A stretch of DNA of 10,368 nucleotides from Bacteroidota bacterium (GTDB lineage Bacteria; Bacteroidota; Bacteroidia; Bacteroidales; UBA4417). The notes under the pieces were generated by a model. The model was not told where the DNA came from and searched no databases. It saw only the letters and a list, made by a program, of their open reading frames with translations. The DNA lies in the NCBI GenBank assembly GCA_020048595.1, contig JAIFMH010000231.1, positions 1 through 10,368 on the forward strand, written 5' to 3'. Made by a program: the position numbers and the translations under genes. Positions 1 to 8,008 of this stretch are shown in pieces (position 1 is the stretch's first letter; every line of letters begins with the position of its first letter).

Positions 1-99
1 CGTATAGGTGTCACAATATCCAAACTGGGAGCAAGTAAATCAATTGCTTTAGGCTCCTATGCGTTTGCTCTTCATACACTTGATTCTGAGGAAATCTAA
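1..99 (+). CDS. C-terminal end of an upstream gene, possibly a ROK-family sugar kinase
   Basis: Frame 1 is open from the window edge to a TAA at 97-99, giving 32 residues that end in HTLDSEEI. The stretch VTISKLGASKSIALGSYAFA follows the pattern of the last strand and helix of ROK-family kinases, where a hydrophobic strand ending in a serine and leucine is followed by a small-residue segment and LG-x-x-A. This resemblance is judged by eye from a very short fragment. A ROK glucokinase or mannokinase would fit upstream of two mannosidases and a sugar permease, because it would phosphorylate the imported hexose. The 77-bp gap to the next ATG leaves room for a promoter, so co-transcription is not certain. 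It could also be the tail of an unrelated protein. Confidence 0.45.
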   Translation, partial: RIGVTISKLGASKSIALGSYAFALHTLDSEEI

Positions 100-108
100 T
101 AAAATTCT

Positions 109-138
109 TTTGCAAGTATAATCGCCGCTTTAACTTTC
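109..138 (+). promoter_or_regulatory. Candidate Bacteroidota-type promoter for the GH38 gene
   Basis: TTTG at 109-112 is followed, after 18 bases, by TAACTTTC at 131-138. The known Bacteroidetes consensus is TTTG, about 19 bases, then TAnnTTTG, so this has a perfect -33 box and a -7 box with one mismatch. Transcription would begin near 145, leaving a leader of about 30 bases before the ATG at 177. The match could be by chance in AT-rich DNA. Confidence 0.35.
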
Positions 139-176
139 TGTTGCTTAATGTAGTTCGTGCAAATCAAAAAACAGTC

Positions 177-3100
177 ATGAGAAATCGAAATAGTATTACT
201 ACTTTTTTTTTGTTGGTTGCGTTAACAGTTTCTGCAAAAATAGCGTCAAAATGTATCCCGCAACCTTTAACGAACCAAAATCAATTATTGGTTTTCCAAA
301 AAGTGACAGATAGTGAATTGAATACTGACATAGATTTTAAATCAATTACTATAGTTTCAACACCTGCTTTTTTAAGGCTTCCAAATGGTGGCGAAGCCCG
401 CATGGCCCGTCTGGAATTTCAGGGGGGGGGTTGTAAAGAATCCTGTGAAATTGAAATTAATTTTAATGGTCACAAGGTATCTAATCATATAGATTGTTCA
501 TCTGCCCCCACTGATGTAATTGAGTTAGCCCTGCCTGGGGAAGACATAACGAAACCTACACAGCTAGTTGTTTCATTAAAGTGCAAGCGAAACAATTTTA
601 CTGCATCGAAAATTATAAACCCAACACGTAAGTGGAGTGTTTATTTAACCCCTCATTCCCATGTGGATGTTGGCTACACCGATCTACAAGAAAATGTTGC
701 AAAACTTCATTGCGATAATATTGATGAAGCGATAGAATTAGCTGAACGCACGGTTAACTATCCTAAGGAAGCAAGGTATGTATGGAATGTGGAAGTAATG
801 TGGGTGCTCGATGAATATTTAAAAAAAGCTGACGATAAGCAAAAAGAGCGGTTATGGAATGCAGTTAAAAAAGGCTGGATTAATTTTGGTGCCTGTTATT
901 TGAACATCAATACAAGTAATCTATCATCTGAAGCATTGTTGAAGAGTTTTTCATTTGCCAATAAAATGGCTAAAGAGAAAGGGTTTTCAGCAGAATTTAT
1001 GTACCAGGGTGATATTCCTGGTGCAAGTTGGGGTATTTCTGGGCTTAGCAATTCTACAAATTTAAAGTATTTTCTTTTAGGCCCCAATCCTGACGGGCGT
1101 ACGGGTAGTATTCGTAAAGAGTGGGAAGATAGACCCTTTTATTGGCTTTCACCTGATGGGAAAAGTATAGTTCTTTATTATCAATGTTATCCATATAATA
1201 TTGGCTGGATACTAAAGGGATGTAAGGTGCCTGATGCAATGACTGTAACCAATGCCCAAGCCTATAATTCAGGGAATCCATCTAAATATTTTCTGGATCC
1301 TGCACTTTTTCCTTTACTTGATAATATTGAAGAAAAAAAACTGCCTTATGATATTACAGTTTTGACTTGGTCAATGAGGGATAACTGCCCCCTTGATCCG
1401 GAATTGCCGGATGCAGTAGTTGCCTGGAATAACAAGTATAGTTCTCCCAAGCTAATTATAAGTTCTATGCAAGGCTTCATGATTGATTTCGAAAAGAAAT
1501 ACAAGGAAATCATCCCTGAAGTAAAAGGAGATTTAACTGAGTATTGGACAGATGGAACTGGAAGTACAGCACTAGAATCGAGTATTTATAGAAACGCAAC
1601 AGAACGCATCCAACAAGCCGAGGTATTATCAGCAATGAATAAAAAGTCGCGTATTTCCCCAGCAGAAATGTTTTCGGATGCATGGACAAACATTCTGCTC
1701 TTTTCTGAACATACATGGGGAGCTCATAATAGCGTCATTGCCCCGGATTTAGATTTTGTTAAAAATATATGGAACAAAAAGAAATCTTATATTATTGAAG
1801 GTAATGACCAGGTAAATGACCTCTTAAAAGAATTTGCAAACCCAGAGATAACAGCGGGTTTTAAAGTAATTAACACAACTGCATTTGTTCAGGATCAACT
1901 TGTAAAGCTTTCTCCTGAACAATCACGCAATATGAACATAGTTGTTGATGCTAAAGGGAATAATATAGCATCCCAAAGACTTTCGACCGGAGAACTGGTT
2001 TTTGTTGCCAGAGAAGTCTTGCCATTTTCGTCAGCAAAATACACTCTTCGAAAAGGCTATAATATTGCAAAATCCACGTTGCAACATACCGATAATGAGA
2101 TTGAGAACAATTTTTATAAAATTGTCATAAACCGCAAAACCGGCAACATTTCAAGCATTTATTGCAAAACACTTAAAAGCGACATTGTAAATAAAAATGA
2201 TAGCCTTGAATTCAATCAATTCGTATATTTATTAGGTAAAAACCATGATATAGATGAATATCGGGAGAATAATTTTTATTTAACTAATGAATTTCATAAA
2301 AAGGATATAGTATCTTTTTCCTCAAATCCACGTATCAGAATAAAAGAAGCAGGAGAGGTAATTGTCTCGATTGAAGTTGAATTTGATGCTCCTTCATGCA
2401 AAAAGCTGACAAGTGAAATTTCGCTCGTTGATGGAATAGATAAAATTAGTATTAGCAACACGCTGTATAAATTAGCTGTTAGAGATAAGGAAGCTGTACA
2501 TTTTGCATTCCCTTTTTTAGTTTCATATCCAAATATAACCTACGATATTCCTACAAGTTTTGCCAGGGTAAACACGGATCAGATTCCCGGTTCAAATAAA
2601 AACTGGTACACTGTTCAACGTTGGTTGGATATCTCCAATAATGATTTCGGGGTGGTACTGTCTTCCAAAGATGCTTCAATGTTTGAGCTCAAAACAGTTA
2701 CAGCTAATTTGTATGGTAGCCAATCAAACTCACCTTTGTGGATTAAAGAAAGCCCTGTTACGTCAACTGTTCTTTCGTGGGCACTTAACAATCATTGGTT
2801 TACTAATTTTAAGGCTGATCAAGAAGGTATAATTAAATTCCAATATGATTTTGCAGCTCATAAGGGAAATGATGTTGCGAAAGCAAATCAATTTGGAGTA
2901 TCCAATTCACAGGCTCTGATAGTAGCATCTGTCGATAATCCATGCCAGGATATTGCCTTTAGTATAGATAATGAGCAAGTATATATATCACATATCAAGC
3001 CTTCACAAGATGGTAAAGCTTTCATTTTAAGCGTCAGCAATATGGGTGATACAGATGTTCAGAGTAAGTTGGAAGGCGTATCTTCATCATCAAAAATATA

Positions 3101-3191
3101 CATAACAAACTTGAATGAAGAGAAGATAAAAGAATGCTCTGATCTCTTATCGATCGCTGGAAAGTCATATACACTGCTACGGATTGAGTGA
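177..3191 (+). CDS. Secreted GH38-family alpha-mannosidase
   Basis: Glycoside hydrolase family 38 enzymes are retaining, metal-dependent alpha-mannosidases; this one probably removes mannose from alpha-mannosides in the periplasm. The ATG at 177 is chosen over the in-frame TTG at 141 because it begins a signal peptide (MRNRN, then a hydrophobic stretch ending near VSA), giving 1004 residues. Residues about 72-150 look like an all-beta accessory module. The catalytic domain opens with HSHVDVGYT at 160-168, where His162 and Asp164 match two of the zinc ligands of the family. Asp279 in QGDIPG matches the catalytic nucleophile. EHTWGAHNS at 511-519 fits the middle domain and may supply the last ligand through His512. 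From about residue 644 (NNFYKIVINRKTG) comes the typical C-terminal beta domain. There is no lipobox, so the enzyme is probably soluble. The gene contains a run of nine T in the signal peptide and a run of nine G at 422-430. The family call is secure; substrate linkage is unknown. Confidence 0.9.
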   Translation: MRNRNSITTFFLLVALTVSAKIASKCIPQPLTNQNQLLVFQKVTDSELNTDIDFKSITIVSTPAFLRLPNGGEARMARLEFQGGGCKESCEIEINFNGHKVSNHIDCSSAPTDVIELALPGEDITKPTQLVVSLKCKRNNFTASKIINPTRKWSVYLTPHSHVDVGYTDLQENVAKLHCDNIDEAIELAERTVNYPKEARYVWNVEVMWVLDEYLKKADDKQKERLWNAVKKGWINFGACYLNINTSNLSSEALLKSFSFANKMAKEKGFSAEFMYQGDIPGASWGISGLSNSTNLKYFLLGPNPDGRTGSIRKEWEDRPFYWLSPDGKSIVLYYQCYPYNIGWILKGCKVPDAMTVTNAQAYNSGNPSKYFLDPALFPLLDNIEEKKLPYDITVLTWSMRDNCPLDPELPDAVVAWNNKYSSPKLIISSMQGFMIDFEKKYKEIIPEVKGDLTEYWTDGTGSTALESSIYRNATERIQQAEVLSAMNKKSRISPAEMFSDAWTNILLFSEHTWGAHNSVIAPDLDFVKNIWNKKKSYIIEGNDQVNDLLKEFANPEITAGFKVINTTAFVQDQLVKLSPEQSRNMNIVVDAKGNNIASQRLSTGELVFVAREVLPFSSAKYTLRKGYNIAKSTLQHTDNEIENNFYKIVINRKTGNISSIYCKTLKSDIVNKNDSLEFNQFVYLLGKNHDIDEYRENNFYLTNEFHKKDIVSFSSNPRIRIKEAGEVIVSIEVEFDAPSCKKLTSEISLVDGIDKISISNTLYKLAVRDKEAVHFAFPFLVSYPNITYDIPTSFARVNTDQIPGSNKNWYTVQRWLDISNNDFGVVLSSKDASMFELKTVTANLYGSQSNSPLWIKESPVTSTVLSWALNNHWFTNFKADQEGIIKFQYDFAAHKGNDVAKANQFGVSNSQALIVASVDNPCQDIAFSIDNEQVYISHIKPSQDGKAFILSVSNMGDTDVQSKLEGVSSSSKIYITNLNEEKIKECSDLLSIAGKSYTLLRIE
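422..430 (+). repeat. G9 homopolymer inside the GH38 coding region
   Basis: Nine consecutive G encode part of QGGGC at about residues 82-86 of the mannosidase. Gaining one G would bring a TAA into frame right after the tract. Losing one leads to an in-frame TAG about 20 codons later. Such tracts are classical slippage sites and also common sequencing-error sites. Confidence 0.9.
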
Positions 3192-3388
3192 GAGTGATGA
3201 TATGTATTTAATACAAGCTACTTTCCTGGTTCGATTGAGATAAACGAATTCTTCGATTTCAGAAAAAAAGAATCACAAAGCTATAAAGACTGACGCCACT
3301 AAAAAAAGAACATGTAACTTAGACCATATCGTTTATGTTTTGAGTTTTTAGACAGAGTTGGCTAAGGAAAAACTCGCGAATTGAGAAA

Positions 3389-3405
3389 TGCAGTGAGATC
3401 ACGCA
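3389..3405. promoter_or_regulatory. Imperfect 17-bp palindrome upstream of the GH92 gene
   Basis: TGC-A-GTGA-GA-TCAC-GCA forms two inverted half-sites with one bulged A, ending 28 bp before the GH92 ATG. It could be an operator or a small hairpin in the leader. The 242-bp gap in which it lies shows no convincing TTTG / TAnnTTTG promoter and no strong terminator, so whether GH92 has its own promoter is unresolved. The match is short and may be chance. Confidence 0.2.
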
Positions 3406-3433
3406 ATGAATTAACAATAAAATATACTCAACA

Positions 3434-6400
3434 ATGAAAAAAACATTTTTATTGGGATTATGCATACTTTCCAGTTGGACAATAGCATCTTCTTATTCAC
3501 AAAAAGAAACTAATGTTATATGGAACGTTGGTAAAGCTGATAATTCAGCCAATGAGTTTGCAATATCACCTAATGGATTTAAAAAATTTATTGAACATGA
3601 CTTTGGTTACGAAGATAAGTTTTACTTAATTGGACATTCTACAGAAAAAAATGATTTTCCGTATGTTTTGCCGGGCCCGGTTGATACCTGGGGCGGAACC
3701 TGGCCTACTTCCGGATGGCGCACCAACCAGGTGAATATATTGTTTACAGTCGATCAACTTCCTGCAAAAGGGAAAGTGAAGCTTATTATCAGTTTGCAGG
3801 ATTATGCCAAAAAGTTTCTGCCTTTAATAAAAGTAAGTTTTAACAATTTCAATACTAAAATACAGCTGGGAGCTGAAGGTTATGACATAAATAAGCAACC
3901 TTATCCGAGGCAGGACGAACCCACTGTAGATTCACTTTCACTGAAAGGTGAATTGCCAGGCTCAACTCCAAAAAATATCGAAATACCTTTGGATATCAAT
4001 GTGCTGCACAAAGGAGGCAACGTTGTTTCAATTACTGTGCTAGAAGGCTCCTGGATCAAATTTGACCAACTGAAGCTTGAAGGAACAAAGGGAGTGGTGT
4101 TAAAAAAGCCCGGTCAGATATTTGTACGTGGGGTGAAGGCTGCTGATTACGAACTGGAAACGGGCCAAGGAATTGTGCAACCTATGTTGGTAAATGTTGA
4201 ATATCTCACTGGTTCGCCTGTTATAAGTGTTGAATTGGATGGAAAAAGTATTTTCAGCGAAAAGCTTGAAAAAGGAAATTATGAGTTCGAAGCCCCGATG
4301 CCTGCCGTTACAAATTCAAAAACCAGCAAGTACAGGATTTTGGAAAACGGAAAGGTTATAGAGTCGGGGGTTGTTAAAAGATCGAAACAGCCAGCACAAT
4401 CCTTAGCAGGTTACATTGATACAAGAATGGGAACCGCGCACTCTCGCTGGATGATTGCCCCTGGCCCATGGATGCCGTTCAGTATGGTAAAGATGAGTCC
4501 CGATAACCAAAATTCGGGTTGGCAAGCCGGCTATCAACCATCATACGAAAGTGTTGGAACTTTCAGTCATATCCACGAATGGACTTTGGGTGGATTAGGA
4601 ATCTTCGCATCAAACGGTCCATTGAAAACAAATATCGGAGATGAGTTAAAACCTAATTCCGGTTATCGCTCCTCTATCGATAAAAGAACAGAAGAAGCAC
4701 CGATCGGTTATTACAAAGTTCAACTTAAGGATTATAATATCAAAGCTGAGGTAACTGCTACAACTCGTTGTGGATTCGAACGCTTTACATTTCCTGCTGA
4801 CCGTGATAGTTCCCGAATCTTGGTAGATCTGCATGTGCCATCAGAATACGATTACCAATTAAAAGAAATATCCCTGAAAAAAATAAGTGACTATAGAATA
4901 GAAGGTTATGCACATCAATTTGCAGCACAGGTATGGAGCAATGATGCAGAGCAGGATTATACTGTACATTTTGTTATTGAGTTTGATAAACCCATTAAAA
5001 ACATGGGCGGGTGGATAAATGATAAGATTCAGTATGGAAATGAGTTCAAAGCGAAAGACATACAAAATGCAGGAGTTTTCCTGGAGTTTGATGTGAAACA
5101 ATACCCTATTGTTCAGGTCCGTTCGGGTATTTCATTAGTTAGTATAGCCAATGCCGATTTAAACTTAAAATCAGAAGTTACAAATCCTTTTGGTTGGAAT
5201 TTTAATGCGGTTCGACTTAACCAGGTAAATACATGGAACGATATTTTTGATCGCATAAAAGTAACTTCTACTAATCGCATGGAAAAGGTTCGCTTTTACA
5301 ATTCAATGTACAGATCAATTTGTAGTCGGAATACATGGAGCGATATAAATGGAGAATGGAGAGGTACAGATGGTAAAATTCAGACATTAAAGAATTCAGA
5401 TGATGTTGCACTCGGTTGTGATGCCTTTTGGAATTCATTTTGGAATTTAAATCAAATGTGGAATCTTGTAACTCCGGAATGGAGTAACCGATGGGTAAAT
5501 TCGCAATTAGCCATGTATGATGCATATGGCTGGTTAGCAAAAGGGCCCGCAGGAATGAATTATATTCCGGTTATGGTGGCTGAACATGAAATTCCACAAA
5601 TGGTGGGCGCTTATCAAATGGGAATACGCGGATTTGATGCAGATAAAGTATTGGAGGCCGCTGTGAAAATGCAAACAACACCTGCACAAAAGGTATTCAC
5701 TGGCTTTGCTGGTAACAGGGATTTAGTTTATTACATGAAACACAAGTATGTCCCATCTGATAAAGGTCGTTTTTCGAATTCGATGGAGTATTCCTACGAC
5801 GACTGGACGGTTGGACAATTAGCTAAGTCTTTGGGGAAATCAGAAATTTATAATACTTTCAACGATCGCGGTTATTGGTGGAAAAACACAATTGATACTG
5901 CCGGATATTGCCATATGAAATTAAGTAACGGAGAGTGGGAAAAGGACTTCAATCCTTTCCGTAGTGGTGCAAATGAACAATATGTTGAAGGTAATGCATG
6001 GCAATTGACATTTTTTGTTCCACAAGATGTACCTGCATTGGCAAGTATGATTGGTAAGCAAAAATTCATCGACAGACTTGAATGGGGTTTTGCTCAAAGT
6101 GTACCCTGGCGGTACAACGGCATGAACGATCAGTACTGGGATTACCCGGTGATGCAAGGAAATCAGCAATCCATGCACTTTGCATACCTTTTTAATTGGG
6201 TAGGTAAACCATGGTCAACTCAAAAGTGGAGTCGTTCAATACTGGAACGTTACTACGGTTATGGAGTTGGAAATGCGTACCTCGGTGATGAAGATCAGGG
6301 ACAAATGAGTGCATGGTTAGTTATGACAGCATTAGGATTATTTCAGACTGACGGAGGATGCAATTCCGACCCTGTTTATGAAATTGGAAGTCCTTTGTTT

Positions 6401-6631
6401 CAAAAAGTCGAAATTGACTTAGGCCATAAATTTGGTCGTGGAGGTAAATTCACAATAACAGCTAATAATACCTCGCGTACAAATATCTACGTACAAAGCG
6501 CAGTCTTAAATGGGAAAAAGTTAAATTCATGCATATTCCCAGCAAGAGAGCTTTTAAAGGGTGGGGAATTAATTCTTGAAATGGGGCCGGAACCGAATAA
6601 ACTCTGGGGATTAAGAGACAATACAAAATAA
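3434..6631 (+). CDS. Secreted multidomain GH92 exo-alpha-mannosidase with N-terminal PL4-like carbohydrate-binding domain
   Basis: GH92 enzymes are calcium-dependent, inverting exo-alpha-mannosidases acting on N-glycans and fungal mannans. The 1065-residue product starts with a signal peptide (MKKTFLLGLCILSSWTIASS). Residues about 28-215 resemble the jelly-roll domain III of family 4 polysaccharide lyases: a VGKADNSANEFAISPNG opening and a LHKGGNVVSITVLEG ... FDQLKLEG close. A second beta module spans about 246-321. The GH92 part runs from Tyr327 (YIDTRMGT) to near the end, about the normal size of a whole GH92 enzyme. EGNAWQ places the probable catalytic acid at Glu852, and GDEDQGQMSAW puts the probable base pair at Asp952 and Asp954, by analogy with Bacteroides thetaiotaomicron BT3990. 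The usual GNEPSHH sugar-binding motif is GNQQSMH here (909-915), so the preferred linkage or leaving group may differ from ordinary alpha-1,2-mannosidases. No lipobox is seen. The permease gene follows after 31 bp, suggesting one transcript. Confidence 0.93.
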   Translation: MKKTFLLGLCILSSWTIASSYSQKETNVIWNVGKADNSANEFAISPNGFKKFIEHDFGYEDKFYLIGHSTEKNDFPYVLPGPVDTWGGTWPTSGWRTNQVNILFTVDQLPAKGKVKLIISLQDYAKKFLPLIKVSFNNFNTKIQLGAEGYDINKQPYPRQDEPTVDSLSLKGELPGSTPKNIEIPLDINVLHKGGNVVSITVLEGSWIKFDQLKLEGTKGVVLKKPGQIFVRGVKAADYELETGQGIVQPMLVNVEYLTGSPVISVELDGKSIFSEKLEKGNYEFEAPMPAVTNSKTSKYRILENGKVIESGVVKRSKQPAQSLAGYIDTRMGTAHSRWMIAPGPWMPFSMVKMSPDNQNSGWQAGYQPSYESVGTFSHIHEWTLGGLGIFASNGPLKTNIGDELKPNSGYRSSIDKRTEEAPIGYYKVQLKDYNIKAEVTATTRCGFERFTFPADRDSSRILVDLHVPSEYDYQLKEISLKKISDYRIEGYAHQFAAQVWSNDAEQDYTVHFVIEFDKPIKNMGGWINDKIQYGNEFKAKDIQNAGVFLEFDVKQYPIVQVRSGISLVSIANADLNLKSEVTNPFGWNFNAVRLNQVNTWNDIFDRIKVTSTNRMEKVRFYNSMYRSICSRNTWSDINGEWRGTDGKIQTLKNSDDVALGCDAFWNSFWNLNQMWNLVTPEWSNRWVNSQLAMYDAYGWLAKGPAGMNYIPVMVAEHEIPQMVGAYQMGIRGFDADKVLEAAVKMQTTPAQKVFTGFAGNRDLVYYMKHKYVPSDKGRFSNSMEYSYDDWTVGQLAKSLGKSEIYNTFNDRGYWWKNTIDTAGYCHMKLSNGEWEKDFNPFRSGANEQYVEGNAWQLTFFVPQDVPALASMIGKQKFIDRLEWGFAQSVPWRYNGMNDQYWDYPVMQGNQQSMHFAYLFNWVGKPWSTQKWSRSILERYYGYGVGNAYLGDEDQGQMSAWLVMTALGLFQTDGGCNSDPVYEIGSPLFQKVEIDLGHKFGRGGKFTITANNTSRTNIYVQSAVLNGKKLNSCIFPARELLKGGELILEMGPEPNKLWGLRDNTK

Positions 6632-6662
6632 ATATCTTATACATTAAAATCTACATTATAAA

Positions 6663-7838
6663 ATGAAAAACGAAAATTCTATCTCAAAAATATTGCCTGT
6701 ACTTTTTGGCTTCTTCATCATGGGCTTCTGTGATGTTGTCGGAATAACATCCATGCATGTTAAAGAAGATTTGCTGGGAAATTACAGCCCTGAATTCAGA
6801 GATACTCTTTCAAACCTTATTCCAGTAGCATTATTTTCGATGTTCCTTATTTTCTCCGTTCCAACCGGAATTTTAATGAACAAAATTGGCAGGAAAAGGA
6901 CTGTTCTTTTGAGCAATGTTATTACTATAGTGGCTATGTTTATCCCGCTCATTCAGTATACTTTCATAATGTCATTGCTGGCCTTTGCTTTGCTTGGAAT
7001 TGCCAATACCATTTTGCAGGTATCTTTAAATCCATTGTTGACTAATGTAGTGAAAGGAGACAAACTTACATCCAGTCTTACAGCCGGTCAGTTTGTTAAG
7101 GCTATTTCTTCCTTCTGTGGACCATTTATAGCAGCCTTTGCAGCATCTATGTTGGGTAACTGGCAATACATATTCCCAATTTATGCAGTTATAACTTTAA
7201 TTTCTACAATTTGGTTAATGGCAACGCCAATGCCGGAAGAACCTGTTGCCGGGAAAGCAAGTTCGTTCGCAAGTGTTTTCAGTTTGTTACAAGACAAAAC
7301 GATTTTACTTTTATTCTTAGGAATCGTTTTTGTTGTAGGTGTAGATGTAGGCATAAATACGGCAGCTCCTAAAATTTTAATGGAACGGTTCGGAATGGAC
7401 TCAATTGATGCAGGTTATGGCCCAAGCATGTACTTCGCTTTTCGCACGGCAGGTGCATTTATTGGAGCAATACTTTTAATTAAGTTTTCATCGGGAAAAA
7501 TCTTCAAAATAATTACAACTGTAGCATTTCTAGGATTAATTGCTCTAACCTTTACTTCAGACAAAGTTGCTGTTTTTACACTTCTTGCTATCATCGGTTT
7601 CGCTATTGCTAATGTCTTTTCCATCATTTTCTCGATGGCAATTCAATCACGGCCAGATAAAGCAAATGAAATTTCCGGTTTAATGATTACCGGAGTTTTT
7701 GGAGGAGCTATTATTCCATTCATTATGGGCCTAACATCAGATGCTCTCGGTTCGCAGGTTGGTTCGTTACTGATTATCACTATAAGTGCATCTTATTTAT
7801 TGTTTTGCGCATTTGCACTAAAACCAAGAAGTATTTAG
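6663..7838 (+). CDS. MFS sugar permease, FHS (fucose/glucose/galactose:H+ symporter) type
   Basis: This is a 391-residue inner-membrane protein with about twelve hydrophobic segments, roughly at 9-30, 47-70, 80-97, 100-122, 141-164, 168-187, 213-233, 254-274, 279-297, 301-325, 338-357 and 364-386. A loop between segments 2 and 3 carries NKIGRKR (73-79), the basic motif of the major facilitator superfamily. The overall look matches the FHS group of sugar/proton symporters that often sit with glycosidases in Bacteroidota. A charged, cytoplasmic central loop (about 188-212) separates the two six-helix halves. The start lies 31 bp after the GH92 stop without an intervening terminator, so the two genes are probably co-transcribed. 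From context the likely cargo is mannose or a short mannoside, but the sequence alone does not prove substrate. Confidence 0.9.
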   Translation: MKNENSISKILPVLFGFFIMGFCDVVGITSMHVKEDLLGNYSPEFRDTLSNLIPVALFSMFLIFSVPTGILMNKIGRKRTVLLSNVITIVAMFIPLIQYTFIMSLLAFALLGIANTILQVSLNPLLTNVVKGDKLTSSLTAGQFVKAISSFCGPFIAAFAASMLGNWQYIFPIYAVITLISTIWLMATPMPEEPVAGKASSFASVFSLLQDKTILLLFLGIVFVVGVDVGINTAAPKILMERFGMDSIDAGYGPSMYFAFRTAGAFIGAILLIKFSSGKIFKIITTVAFLGLIALTFTSDKVAVFTLLAIIGFAIANVFSIIFSMAIQSRPDKANEISGLMITGVFGGAIIPFIMGLTSDALGSQVGSLLIITISASYLLFCAFALKPRSI

Positions 7839-7867
7839 AAATGTGATTTCTACTTGTCTTATTTTTT
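7836..7867 (+). terminator. Weak intrinsic terminator candidate after the permease gene
   Basis: TAGAAAT (7836-7842) pairs perfectly with ATTTCTA (7846-7852) around a GTG loop. The stem includes the permease stop codon. A T-rich stretch follows, with six T at 7862-7867. The stem is wholly AT-rich apart from one G-C pair and the T run is 9 bp away, so termination would be weak. Confidence 0.35.
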
Positions 7868-8008
7868 AATTAATAGTTCAAATACGAAGTGTTAACTCAA
7901 TCAAATTCATTCAGCAGTTTAAAACCGATGATGAGTGCAAGACATTTATTTACTAGAATTTCATTCCTTGAATAATCCGGACTAAAGTAGTTCTCCATTC
8001 CGGAGTAC

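Noticed and set aside
141..176. TTG start for the GH38 gene
   Set aside because: It would put twelve extra residues in front of a normal signal peptide, and the candidate promoter places the transcript start at about 145, after this codon.
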